Part shown: one piece after another, positions 46,501-59,593 of the stretch
Layout: each line of letters opens with the position of its first letter
Numbering within the stretch: position 1 is the stretch's first letter
Assembly (NCBI GenBank): GCA_030770545.1
Contig: CM061090.1
Span: 18,324,501 to 18,388,500, forward strand
Source: Macropodus opercularis
Taxonomy: Eukaryota > Chordata > Actinopteri > Anabantiformes > Osphronemidae
DNA: 64,000 nucleotides
Reading direction: 5' to 3'
Position numbers and translations under genes: made by a program
The notes under the pieces: generated by a model
Databases searched by the model: none
Seen by the model: the letters and a program-made list of their open reading frames with translations, nothing else
Told to the model about the DNA's origin: nothing

Positions 46501-49500
46501 ATTAATTTTGAATTGCTGCAGCCCCGTGGGATTTGTCTCTGTGCCTGTAGCCCAGTTACAAGAGTGGAGACAACAAGAGATAAAAACAAAGCCATTAAAT
46601 GAAAAGCATCTGCGCTTTAATACACAGTGGAAGAAACAGACGCTTGTCAGCAAGCATGACAGACTGACTGAAGCTCAGGGCCCATTTTGTAGCATCTTAT
46701 TTCCAGAGTGTAGTCCGTTGCCACTTCACTGTGTCTTAGTGGGGCTGTTGCCCTGCAGCCGCACCAGCGTGACCCCCTCCCCTTATGGATGGCAGAGCCC
46801 ACTGATCTGGTCGCGCACACTCAGGGATCAGGGATAAAGGGCCCATCTCTCCTCTCGCCTTCTTCCTCTATTTCCTTCCCCCTTCTCAGCATCCACCAAC
46901 GGCCTATGTTTTAACTGTCTGGCTTCATGAGTCGCTCTTCTTTTAACTCCTTCCTCTCCACACGTCTTCACGGTTTCTTTCTGCCACTAGCGGCTGACTG
47001 CAGCCAAGGCTTTTGTATACAGAGTGGGTCTTTATTGAGTGTCGCGCCGGCCGTTAATTGCAGTTTAGTGGTTATCGCCCAACACACCAGGCCCATTAAT
47101 TAGGCTTAATAGTTGTAGAAGCAACTTTTAAGCATTGCACTTGTACAGCAATAAGGCCACGGTTATGAGCTGCCACTTGTTTGTACGTTACTTCAGAGTG
47201 TGTTTTCATTAATGCCTATTATTCGCATGTCTGTCGGCTCAGTTAATCAGAGGGAGCAAATTGCAGCCGCTGATGTGGCAGGTGAACAATGGTGCCGGAA
47301 ACAATGAACGGGAAAGCAGCGAGTGTCTGCCGAGATTACGATCATCTCAAGGAGCCGCGAGAGTCCTCGGAGATGTCAGATCACCATATTGTAGAGCTAA
47401 TGAGATGGCAAGACACTGTACACAAAGGTGCTGTAAAATGTCTTTTCTGTGATGGCTGAGCGGTGACGTTTCACCGGAGGGGTCATACGGAGGTGACACA
47501 AACAAAGACAAGGCCTTCTGAGTTCACCTGCCTCATCAAGAAAATAAGCTGGGATTTTCTTCCAGAGCGAATGCCACACACACACACACATGTATGAATG
47601 CTTCTTAGCATTGTCAAGTTTAATGTCTACATATGTTGTATTATTGCCTTTTTTGGAGTCAGTATAATCTTGGCGTAAACATGTCAGTTTCTCAACACGT
47701 ACCAGTAATGTGTCCTTTCAAATTCCTATTTAAAGCCACAGGGACATTTTCAGTGAGCAGCTCCAGTGAAATAAACTCCAAATATTTGTGCATGGCATCA
47801 AAAGGGGCTTACATCACAGACAGCACGTCCTCAAACAAATATTGGCGAAAATGTTGGGGAGGGATTTTGTTAATTGATGCTGTCCTCTTCCCCTTTTAAT
47901 CACATAAGCCCTGGATGAATCTTAGTTTAATTCGCTGATAGAATGCCTCTTTTTTTTTTTTTTTTTCCAGCCTTCCTCCAGCTCGTTCTGAAAGCTGAAG
48001 GGATCAGGTCTAATCCAAACTTCCGCCCCCCTCTCCAAGTCCTCCTCAACGTCCCATGGCTGGTCAAGACTGAGCTGCTCAGGAGAACAGGAGGGGGAAC
48101 AGCAAAAATGGCAGGCGGAGGTGGGGGACCGTTTGTCGGACCTGGTTATTCCGCTCCGTGGATCCCATCAGGCGCGTCGTGACATGTTTCGTCCGAGGGC
48201 ATGTCCCACCTGAACGCCGTGCAGGGGGTTGGACTCGGCGAAGGGGAAGAGTGTGTATAACTGTCTCATCTGGTCACATTCAGTTTGCATCCCCGGAGTA
48301 GCTCGTAATATAAAGTCTGACTGGGCCGCTTTCTTCCTTTTCAGAAGAGGTCAGCCTGCAATATTTTATTCCTTTTATTTGCGTAAACCGTTCGAAGGAA
48401 AATCTGAGTTTCACCAGTTTATTCCATCAATTTCCCTGTTTCTCATCTTCATTTCCTTCTTTTCGTTCAATCTTTTGTTCCATTTATTAAACTGTGTACC
48501 TTCTTCATTTGGAAACACTTAACATATTTATAGCCTGGAATATGAATATGTCAACTTAAATAGAACCATTATGGACGCCGATATCTCTCTTTCATTTGGA
48601 CCCTTTCTCAAAGTCATTCATGCTCCGGTGAAGCTCTGATTTGCGCACGTGTCAGTGTTTCCATTATTAACTGTTTCAGGCTTAGCAGCAGGTGCGTCCC
48701 TGTTACCTTACGTCTCTTCACCTTGCGAGGAACAAGACGCTTTCGGGCCTGCTATCTCAACGCCGCCAGGGGACAAAAAGAGTTCTGACTTACAGGACCG
48801 TGAGAGAGATAATGCTGCTTTTCGCAGTGTAAGCTCTCCGAAATAAAGAAAAAAATAAAAAGGAAGCGTTGATTCATTCTGTGTAATAATCTCACCTTTC
48901 ATCCAGCTGTTCCTCTCCCCTAAAAGTAGTGAAACGACAGGTGTCTACAACCCGAGTCCTGCACATGCCTACTCTTTGAAAAAACAGTTGATTAGAACCC
49001 CGGTTACGAGGTGCAGAAATTGGAGATCCCCCATCAGAATCTGGAGAAATCAAGTTTCCCTAATCCTCTAACCACATTATGGAAACTGAGTGTCCCAACA
49101 GGCAAGAAACTGGATTACTCAAAACAGTCAACTGTCGTAAGAGGTGGGCAAAGGTCTGAAAGTAATCAAACGGATCTGCATCGTTTTGCACAAGCTCTGA
49201 CGAACACGTAGCGAACGAACACGTACCCGCAGACATACCTGACAGTTTGATTGCATCTGTCTTCGTCAGACATTTGCGGGCATGTACGTGCTCCTACAGT
49301 ATGTGTCGTGCCTTAGTGACCAACACAAGGGCTATTGTCCCCCCCATGTTTCACATTCCCCGACTTCCCGGTTTGACCTCTCTGCCCTAAGTCCAGCTGT
49401 CTCCCTCCAAAACTGCCCTCTACCACAGTTCATTTACCGCATGCTTCACTTTAACTTGGAGAATAATCTTTCATTATGATATTCTGAAACGTCTTTGTCG

Positions 49501-50162
49501 ACTTCTTTATTATAGTTGAGGATACATTTTTTATTTATTTCCCTGCCCGCTAATTCAACTGGGAGGTGACTCATTTTAGCAGTCGATATAGCTGATTGCA
49601 GGTGTTGTTTTAAGCTGTAGTAATTTTTGTCAGGTTCTGACAGTGTTTGTGTTCTGGCAGTATTGATTAGATAAGGAGTGTTCGCCTGGATAACAAGCAG
49701 CAGTTTTTTCACCCACTGTTTTTACGCTTGTGTCATTGTCTGACAACAGACAGCTCAATGAAGACATGAACATTTTAGGCTGTATGGTTTCATTTAGCCG
49801 TCTCAAACTTTTTTAAATTACATCTAAACTTTTTCAGATTTAGATGTAGTTATTAAAAAAAATGTATAGTGGCGAGTGCCTCGTGTGGCAGATGAGCCCT
49901 GCAAATTAGCCACAGTAGCATGTCTCCCAGTGAGCACGCCTACTGTGTTCGGCTGTGAGTGCACATCATTTAGCAACATTCACCAGGGTCAGGAGGCAGC
50001 TTTGCATTCTGTGACTGTGATACCGTTATCACAAAGTCCATATTCGTTTGTCCACATGACTCCGGAGACAAACCGAATCGGGCATGTGACAGTGTGTGTT
50101 TGTGCGCGCTCCGTGTTTAAAAGGGTATGTCTGGGCTTGCGTGCGTGTCTGCGTGTGTGAGG

Positions 50163-50182
50163 GAGAGAGAGAGAGAGAGAGA
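50163..50182. repeat. GA dinucleotide microsatellite
   Basis: About nine GA units. Similar GA tracts lie at 51580-51599 and 53215-53232. Confidence 0.85.
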
Positions 50183-53100
50183 CGGGCTAAATATGTTAGA
50201 ATAGAAAGGGTTCAAGTTGACAAACTGCAGACGCCAACACTAACAGAGTAAGAGAGCAAGAGACGGGGAGAGGGGGGCCCTGGGCAGCAAGGGTGGAGGA
50301 GAGGGGTCTAAATCTGTGAGAAAACGTCTAATCCCTGGATTGCTGAAGCTTCGGAAATCCTGGAAATAGATTAGGAGCTTCGCTGGCCCAGCCGCCTTTA
50401 ATAAGAAGGCCCGTTTGGCTCCAAAGTCATGGCACAGCACTTGCATAATGTGCAGAGCCGCCACTTCTTGTAATTATCGTTTCCCCTATTTGGAAAATGA
50501 TTCAATAAACACTGATCCACAGTGTCCCGCGCATACTGACAAGCTGCGGATGGAACACGCAGAAGCCCGAGTACATGTGCAACGCGGGCTCCGCTCCGGC
50601 CACTAATCCAAATACAGGAGGAGGATGAGGGCTGCGCTAATCGAATGAGGAGTGACCGTATCGACAAGAGGATCTTTGTGCAGTTCCTTTCCAGCCGGGT
50701 GGCCACTGAGCCGAGCACATTTAGAAAGGTCCACCATCAGATAAAAGGAAGTCGCGACAGTTTGCTTCAAAATGTTTTCACACATCAGAGAACTTTGGCC
50801 CTTTCTTTCTCGTGCATGCTCTGCCAACATTCTGCCAGCTCTGACATCTTTTTACTTGCTTGGTGCATTTTAAATAGAACATGACCTGCTTGTTGAAATG
50901 GTACAAATGCCAGGAGTCTTCAAAGAGGAGTCGCACCAATAAATAACTTCACCTTTCCATCATCTTTGACATCAGGGCAGTGAAGGGAGGGATTGTTTTC
51001 ATTGTTATGTCCCAACGGTCAGAAGAAAAGGACAAACAACTAAAGTAACCATAGAAAAACTCATCACTCATGCAACTTTAACATCAGCAGCTGTGAATAG
51101 TTTGACTGTTTCAAAATCTGAGTGATCACATGCTCCTCATCCAAATGCGCCTTATCAGTAGTTATCTACTTTCAACTATTGTCACACATGAAGCTCCAGT
51201 GTACAAGACTCCTTTGCTATAATGGCCCTGTCAAAATGACAAATATTAGCTCTCATTTGCCTTAATCAATTAAGAAATCCATTCAGTGAGGGACTATTGA
51301 TGACATAATCTATGATCCAGGGTCTTCTAAAGAAGTCTGGGTTTTCGCTCAAGTATAAATAACTGCCTCCCTTCTTGTTTTGCTCTCCTGGCTTTGTGCT
51401 GTCGCTTTCTTTTTTTGCCAAAATGAGGGTAATGTGCTATGAAAGGTATCCCAGATTTCACACCTTCTGGGGCCCTGAGAGATGGAGCGACCAGCTGTCC
51501 ATATCACAGCACCCGTGTTCCTGGCTACCCCCGGCCAGAGAACCACAGGCAGCCAAAGAGAGGGGGGGGGAAGTGAAGTGAGAGAGAGAGAGAGAGAGAA
51601 ACAAACAAACAATGTAACCAACTTGATGTGGCTTGGTGCAATAAAACTTCTCTGCAAACAGAAACACACACTATCACACATACACGAGTGGCTGAGATGG
51701 GCCAGGACTGCAAAAATGCCAGAAAAAGCTGTGACCTAAGCATCCTGGAAAGCGAGCGTTAAATCTGGCAATATCATGGATCACAGCAGCTCCAGCGCAG
51801 CTTGCAAGCGTTCTGTGACACTGTCCTCGCTCAAAAAGCCGTCCAAAGTAAGATATCCTTTTACTTTCTCCGTGGAACTGCCCATAAAGCTCACCCCCGC
51901 CCGCACCCATCAACACCAATCTCAAATGCAGGTGCCATAACACTAGTGTGGTGTACTGCTCTAGGGCGCAATTTTCCATAGACTTGCTCTATATTGGCAT
52001 CTGAGAGCGCTGGATCAAAATGCTATGGTTCCAGTGGGAAGCCAGAATATTATTGTAGAAATAATCATAGCGAGGGTTTGGTTTCAGACCGCTATTGTAT
52101 TCACTACATTTATCGCTTTAAATCTCAAATAGCTGCACAAGCCATTCGCGTGTATGGTTTCCTCAATTACCTTAACACAGGTAAGGCAGTCAGCTGATTA
52201 GCATGCAATTGCCAAAAAGGTTGCTACTGTATGCATTGTTTTATTTAAATTTGGACACACTGCACTTAAGATTACTGCCCAATGACACTGTGCACAACTG
52301 GCAAACGTGTATAACTTTCAGCAATCTCCCTGCAGGGCATGCAGAAACGTGTACGACTCCGACTTCTGTTTGTGCGCTTGTTGCAAGACTCCGCTTATTG
52401 TGGTACGACAATTAAAATATGCCACATGCGAGAGCTTTCAAGCGCTGGTCGGTGGGTTTGCGTCGCATAATAAATAAGCCTGGGTGCCGGTTTCCCCCGT
52501 TCCAATGTTTGCTTTGATGCCATTCGGTTCGTGTGATTTAAAAGAAAAAAAGATGCCTTGTGCAATCCTGCTATACTTTCCTTGAAGTATTGAAAAACTC
52601 TCCTTTGTATTCTGCGTATCCGTGCTGTTGACTTAATCGATCAGGCTGATAAGATAGCAGAATTCAACAAGGACCATGAAATACGTCATCTAATGATAGT
52701 CAACAAACACATCTGAGTCCATCTCACTGACCCAGAACATTTGCATCACATTTTTAGGGCTTCTAAGCAATTTTGGTCACACACGGCTACAGAACAGCAG
52801 CACAAAGGGGCAGTTGGTGAAATATTTGTTGTTGTTGTTTGATTTTGATTTCAAAATAAGAGCGAGGGCATGTGTTTTTGTCAGGTGAACGTTTCTTGTG
52901 GCATCAATAATCACTTGCTGAGGTCACAGGAGCTTTGAGCCCTAAAAGTTTTCACCTAGAGGGATCAGGGGCATTTATTGATTGAGGAGTGTTCATTGGA
53001 CTATATCAGTGAATGATTGACTGCATGCTAATCCCGCCCATGAGCGTGGTTCAGTAGCTTCATTTTACCCCTCGCTGCTTTCCTGCTGGTGATCATTTAT

Positions 53101-54452
53101 GCTTCATTTCTGACAACACATTTTCTATGTGAGAAAATTAGAAAAAAGACAGAGAAAAACCTATTTGCTGCACTTTAAATCACGAGGATTAAGTGTGTAA
53201 GTGAGCGAGGGAAAGAGAGAGAGAGAGAGAGAAAAAGACTACAATACTCTTTCCATCACAATCACAAGTGGCAGAAACACTGAGCAAATAAGCCTCAGCA
53301 ATTTATTCCAAAACAACACAACTCTTGTTCTTGTTGTTCAAATGAACGCTGCGGTTTTTCTCAGGCAACACTACAGAACAAACACGGTTAGAAGACAAGC
53401 AAGGGAAGCCAACATCCCTAATTATACGCTATTCATGTTCTTTCGCATCACTTTGCAGGAAAACGAGAGCTGATGTAGCCGTTTTGCGGACGGCTAATTG
53501 TGTGAGCAACGGAACATGCATGACTAACTCTCAGAGGCTGCTGCTTCTGCTCGGTGAGAAATAAACCCAATTCAGCACAAGGATGCAGGACGGCTGGGTA
53601 CCGCTCGCTCTGCTCGAGCACAGGGCCCCCGTTTGTTTCTATCCTTTTAAAGAAGGCCAGTCACAGTGGGCTGCCGCTCAAAATGCACTGATTGCGGAGG
53701 CTATTTTGAATCCCCGCCTGCTTAGGCCAGACACTGCTCATTCCAGTCACACACTCACCCTAGGCCTGATAGGGGAGGAAGCCATTTTGATGGAATGGTC
53801 AGTCTCTTAAATAGCAGTAAGAGGCCAATATTTGTTAAATAACTTTTTTTTTTGCCTGGAAGGAAGTTGGTGATGCACACGAAGTACAAAGTGTCCTAAG
53901 GAGCTCTCATTGCCCAGCAGTGTGACAAGGCTCCAGGTCCCGGGTCCCAACCCAAAGACTGCCAGAGTCTTTAAGTGGCTTTGAGATGGTAGAAGCGATA
54001 GAGGCTAAGCCCTTAATAGCCATTTCTCTGTAATCTTTCCTATGAAAGGCTAAACTATGGGGGTATTGATTTGTTTGAAGAAGGGCAAAAAAAAAAAAAA
54101 AAATACAGCAGCGGGCGGGTGAGAAGAGTACTCCATCAGGACGGGGCGTTTCGAAATGTGACAAAGCTGGAAGATAAGCTACGATTGAGCCCATTTCATC
54201 CGATAAACGCTGCACAGTTTGCTTCGAGAGAGCAAAACAAAAGCAAACTCATCAAATCCAAGTTGACAAGACTCAGAAACAACTGTGCTTGTTCTGCCTT
54301 CTGTCTCTCTCCAACCACTCTGCGCTCCAACATGGCGGTGGTCACGTCAACCCCCTCGTTTTTTTTTTGTCATGAGTGCATTGGCTTTAACCTCTAGTCA
54401 GGCGCTTCTGTTAACAGCACATCCATTGTCGCTAAAACTGCAAACACACACA

Positions 54453-54472
54453 TCACACACACACACACACAC
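54453..54472. repeat. CA dinucleotide microsatellite
   Basis: About nine CA units; a TG tract follows about 55 bases later, so the two could pair as an imperfect inverted repeat. Confidence 0.8.
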
Positions 54473-54521
54473 CCTACAACGTGGAGGCCGGGAAGGGAAT
54501 GTGCCGCTTGTTTTTTTTTTG

Positions 54522-54541
54522 TGTATGTGTGTGTGTGTGTG
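54522..54541. repeat. TG dinucleotide microsatellite
   Basis: About nine TG units, complementary to the CA tract at 54453-54472. Confidence 0.8.
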
Positions 54542-56135
54542 CAGGAACTTGCTTGTTTATGTATCACAGGCTCGTTTGTGCTGGTGTTATTTAGATGACG
54601 CCGAGCAATTCTTCGTGCTTTATCTCAGCGCACACGCCAGCATGCGTCTCCCCATAGATACAGCCCTGAAGGATATGGTAATTGAGCTATTATTAGATGT
54701 GGCAGCGATAGAATTGTTCCCTTTGTAGTCCCAAAGAATGCATATTCATCTGTTTAATGTATTAACGCGAGGTACAGTACAGTGCACCTTACTGACTGGG
54801 CACGGAGAGCGACGTACGAACCTACACGGTGTAATCCTGTTTATGTGCGACAGGTTTACATCAGCATCACACTGGGAAAAAGAAGCTGCTGCCACAATCT
54901 GGGGCTGTTTCTAATTTCGAAATGTTGGTTCACCTGTCGCCCGAAGGAGGGCAGGTGGTTTGTTGGCCCAACCTGATCCCCCCCACCCCCCCCCCACCCG
55001 TCTCTCTCGCTCTCTCTGAGACACTGAAGCTCTCATCTGTTTTTGCCAAAACACACGTCTACTTGTCAGCAGTAATTAAGACAGCCATTCTGTACAGCGG
55101 CCCCGCTGCAGTCAAGGGGCCTGACGGAGGTTTGGTTTATGGGTGGCTTACACAGAACCGGCAACTCTTCTAGGTCATAAATAAGCTGTTTATTAATTTA
55201 TCAGAGAGAGGCTGTCGTCTTAACGTTAGGACAGTTTCCATGTCCTTCACACACACATATTGTAAACACACACACAGACTCCACCAAGACTTCATTTACG
55301 TTGCGCCTCTCTATTCCCTTTTCTCTTCCCAGCAGCCATTAACCCCTTGCATCGAGTTTATCATTCACACACACAAGGTTCTTGACCCCTTGACCAACAC
55401 AGATTACTCATTACTGCACATGTGTGTTTGGGGGGGGGGCAGGAAGCGATCGTCATTTCAGCAGACTAAGACCAGTCGAGTCAATAGGCTCCACTGAAAG
55501 CCACTGAGCCGACCGAGAGGGGAAATTAGCCATTTAGCAATTAGTCATTTATCATTTACAGTGAATTCACCCATTGTGTGCTACCGTGCACAGTTGAAAT
55601 GATAAAAAAAGGCGAATTAACGGAAAGGTTTACAAAGCCAAACGCACAACAGTGAGGCTTATTTGGAGGAGTTTGTAGCCGTTTGAGACACCGCAGGACA
55701 TAAAGAGGTTTAAATATTCATAAAGCTAGATTAGGTGCTCCTATTTGTTTTTAATAATCCCATGATATTTCTCCACGGTTTAAAAGAATTCAAAAGCAGA
55801 CAAATGCAAAAAAAGTAGACTATGTGCTTGAGTTTTGGGAGTTACTCTCATTTATGCATAGGCATGTGTGTGTGTGAGGTAGTGGACTGACTGGAGGTCG
55901 AGCATCTCTGTGGTACAGTGACCTTGAGTTATTGGCCAACCGGCTGTTCGGCGCCGAGCACTAACCCAGCACGGACGTCACTAGTAGCAGGCTTATGCAA
56001 ACATTAGAGTGGAGTGATGAACACATATACACACAGCGCGCTGATACGTGGAGGTGGAGTAATACCAGCCAATTACACAATCACACAGCTCTAGACGTGA
56101 GAGGGGAGAAAATCATTCACACTCGCCTCTCCCCG

Positions 56136-56140
<5 letters not shown>

Positions 56141-56174
<34 letters not shown>
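56141..56174. repeat. TC dinucleotide microsatellite
   Basis: Seventeen TC units, the longest perfect dinucleotide array in the window. A pure polypyrimidine tract of this kind can form triplex DNA. Confidence 0.92.
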
Positions 56175-56176
<2 letters not shown>

Positions 56177-58698
56177 CAGACACACACTCAACTATCAGAC
56201 GTTTCATCTTGCACAAACCTTGACACACATGCATAGTGCGAGAAGGACGGAGAAAGCAATACTGATCACAGGGCCAGCTGTTATAGGCCGATCACTCCAT
56301 TGTGGTGCCGAGTGTGAGGTGATTCATGACAGGTCACGCTTTCCCCACTCCCACGCTTCGCAGAACCCCTGATGGATTCCTCTCTCTCCGAACCTCACGC
56401 TCTCCCTGCCTCCCGTCTACTTCCCCCAGCGAGAGGTCCTAGGTGGTGGAGAGTGACACTGCACAGAAGGGGTCTTTATGCAAATGAGAGGAGACCAGCC
56501 ATCCCGTCACACCCTCCTCCCCCACGCTCATTTGCAAATCCATGCGTTATGGATAGAGGAGACCAACCACGAAACCTGACCCGAGCCAGTAGGCTGGAAA
56601 GACGTGCTTAATGCAGACTAAGTGAAGATGCTGAGAGAGAGAATGGATGATTTCCCCCCGCCCGCTCGGGTTTTTTTTTACAGCTTGGTAAAGAGTTTAC
56701 ATCGAAATCAGGTTCTAACCCATCAGAAGTGGCCTTAAAATAAATATCATGCGTGGCCTCTTGTGGCTTATGGCTCCTACAAAATAAAAGTAACAAAACT
56801 AATGTGATATAAAAAGCACATAATCTTTTATTTTTTTATCTGTAATATTCACAATGAAATGAACTATTATTGTCCCGCAGAGCTGTATAGTTATAGCACA
56901 GGCATCAGAGATGATTTCTGCTTAGTGCATTAATATTTAAATCAACTGTTATGCGGTCAAAGGTGTGCATTTATTGGACGTTTTACAACAGCTTGGAACG
57001 TGACCGGCCAATCAGATGAGACTGGAAGGGAACTCGCACATCTTTGCTCCGTCTCCAGGATGAAACTTTATCACTTTCCCCGGTTGTGTTTTGTTACCGT
57101 GCATCAAAATGTCAGCGCCTGCGTCTTGTTACCCATACAAAGCAGCAGCTATGTAACATGAGCAGCAGCCTTGAGGTATTGCTCATGAAAATGTCATGAT
57201 ATGGAAAAGAAACCAGTTAGGAAAGGAGAGAAGAAAGAAACTGTTGCGTCTGTCAAACACACACACACACACACAAACACACACAAACACGCCTGACTTT
57301 TTTGCTCATAGGTGTGGCACACATACGCGCCACATCTGACATTTGGGAACTGTTTGTTTTGGTCGAATTCAGGTGCCAACCCCACCTGTGGCGATGACTC
57401 TGTTTTGGGTCCTGACTTGTCACACTGCGTGAGAGGCGACAGGAGATATGCCCGGGGCAGAAACTGGCCCTGTTTAGCCCCGCAGTATGCCCGTTTGTAA
57501 TTGGCCAAAACACCATGCGGCCTGTGGCCATTTGTCAGTCTGAATAATTGATACAGAGAACGGTCACACAAGCAAACACGCTGGCACACGATTATACACA
57601 GGCATTTCTGCTTTTCACGCGTAATTTTCGTGTGCAATTTTGTGTAATGCGATGAATTATGTATGCAGCGGTATTCAGATTAATATCTAAAACGCGAACC
57701 CATGTAGCATTAGTCCAACTAATGAATTAGCAGACATATAGGAATGAGTGAAGATACAAGCAAATGGAGATTAAATTGCAGAGATAGCCAGTCAAATTAA
57801 CTGCTGCTTGTTAGGGAGGGGAAGATGAGATTCTTGTCTGCCGTCTTCTTCTTAATATGAGCTTCATTAATGACATGCTCACTTTTCATATCGTCACTCT
57901 TTGAACATCATGAGCCATTTAAGACAACTAAAAAAAAAAAAAAGAAAACCTCCGTCTATAGTAAGGGCTGATCAGCCAGTCAAAACTGTCAAAATATGAA
58001 ATCAGTCAAGTTCGTCTTCCAGCCTGCAACCCTTCAGACGTTGACATGCCCTTTTCATGGTGCACAGTCAAAAAGAAGGGGTAGTTATGATGAGTGCCTA
58101 TTGTTTCACTCACTTTTTTTCCATTTCTTTTTTTCCCCACGTCCTAATTAACTCCCTTTTGTCTCACCATGTTTTCCAAATGAGTGCTGTGATTCTCTAT
58201 CTTCACGTTATTTTTGTCGCTAATAAATGAAGGCTGAGCATGCATTGCTTTGCAATTAGTTGGGGGAACAATGACTGCAGCATTTTTTCTTTTTGGCCTT
58301 GCATCGTTTTGGTGTGAACTGGAGAGACAGAAAGAGAAAGGGAGGGAGAAAGACACAGAGAAGCAGAGAGAAAGCGCAGCCAGAACCCTGTGGCTCCCTG
58401 TTGAGAGAACATAAGCTGCGTTGCAGGACTGCAGAATATGCTGCCTGGCCTCTAATGCCAGATTAGCAATAGCAGTGCCATGTATTGTTTGCCATGGCAT
58501 CAGCATGACATCACAGTACATGTATAGAAAATAATGGAACTGTTGCCAGTCATAGGTAAGTGGAAAATTTCTGTAAATTATGTTATGAGCGTTTGCCTGA
58601 TTACAAAATTACTTTACCGTGTTAGAAAGTTGTGTAGTGCAGTGAGACTGCTGCAAAAGATACAAGCTGTTGTTTAATTTAGGCAATGTGAGATCTTC

Positions 58699-58706
58699 AT
58701 CTAGAG
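58699..58706. repeat. Left target-site duplication of hAT element
   Basis: ATCTAGAG, identical to the copy at 59586-59593. The eight-base length is diagnostic of hAT-type insertion. Confidence 0.85.
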
Positions 58707-59585
58707 CAGGGGTATTCAACTAAAATTTAAAGAGGTCCGGTTACGCACATTTTTTGGAAGCAAAGGTCCAGAAGATTATAATGTCTAACTATTTACTGTG
58801 ATATATTAAGTAGCCTGCATGTAATCAGTACTTCACCGTCAAATCAAATTAATTCAGTACAATTCAAAAACCTTTTGACAAACTGAAACTCCAACTGAAC
58901 ATATATTTACAATGTAATCTAATTCATGAAATAAAAGCAGGGCTGAATTTCAAAATAAGCAAGAACACAAATGTTCAAATAAGAGCTTAACTTAAAGGAA
59001 ATAAAGGAAAGGTATAAAAAAAAATATTTTACAATTTGAATCAAAAGTCTCAACCAATTTAACTGGTAAGAAAAACCTGAACATATCCTAACAACTGAAC
59101 AGTTTTGGAGGCTTATCTTCTTCCCCTCATATATTTAACCCACGTACAGGACTCAGTGCTGGGAGGTATCGTCTGTCTGCGGCCGTTTGATCCAACCCTT
59201 GTGTCTGTTTTTGAGCTTTTGTAGCTTCTATCGTCTGTCTCTCCCTTTGTTGTCGCTAGCTACACGCAACTGTTATCGTCGTATGTGTTTGTTAATTCCT
59301 TTGCAACCTCGAACTTTCTTTTAGCTGCAGGTGCTCTCGAGTCGCAAAATTTAGCGCCTGTGATCCACAGAATCGATTGGCTAAGTGAAGTCACGTGGTT
59401 AACGCACATTCAATTGGCCTTCACCAAATAACTACCGTAAAGATCACAATAGCCGCGCCGATTAAAAGTAAAGTGCTCCGCTAGATTCTGAATCAAAACG
59501 TTCCGTTTGGTCTGTAGCTCCGGGTCCGTATGGGACAGCTTCTGGGTCCGGATCCGGACCGCGGTCCGCCTGTTAGTGACCGCTG
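58707..59585. mobile_element. Non-autonomous hAT-superfamily DNA transposon, 879 bp
   Basis: The element begins CAGGGGTATTCAAC and ends GTTAGTGACCGCTG, whose reverse complement is CAGCGGTCACTAAC. These imperfect terminal inverted repeats share the CAGNGGT start typical of hAT elements. Both ends are flanked by an identical 8-base duplication, ATCTAGAG (58699-58706 and 59586-59593), which fits the nTCTAGAn preference of hAT insertions. It carries no transposase frame of meaningful length, so it would depend on an autonomous relative. Just inside the right end are two overlapping perfect palindromes (59545-59560 and 59556-59567), possible transposase-binding or hairpin sequences. Intact duplications and ends suggest a fairly recent insertion. 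Orientation is not assignable. Confidence 0.85.
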
Positions 59586-59593
59586 ATCTAGAG
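59586..59593. repeat. Right target-site duplication of hAT element
   Basis: ATCTAGAG, identical to the copy at 58699-58706 on the other side of the element. Confidence 0.85.

Larger units (their letters stand above)
30331..47942. other. Upstream noncoding region, proximal part
   Basis: About 17.6 kb upstream of ppargc1a. Open frames are short, unlike any protein I recognise, and often overlap simple repeats. It contains an alternating purine-pyrimidine tract with CACGTG at 31.5 kb, a G26 run at 34.5 kb, a CA repeat at 36.5 kb, a diverged tandem pair at 37.4 kb and a GA repeat at 43.5 kb. Some AT-rich blocks with clustered TAAT cores (for example 39290-39560 and 47050-47240) could be conserved regulatory elements; that is inference. 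Confidence 0.7.
47943..58698. other. Upstream noncoding region, middle part
   Basis: About 10.8 kb with no recognised gene. A 240-base open frame on the + strand at 47943-48182 sits behind a perfect T-run plus ccag and is discussed as a weak orphan exon candidate. The rest holds GA, TC, CA and TG microsatellites and ordinary unique-looking sequence. Confidence 0.65.

Noticed and set aside
46406..46837. A 143-codon open frame on the + strand
   Set aside because: No recognisable motif, ordinary base composition, no clear splice sites. A chance frame cannot be excluded and is the more likely reading.
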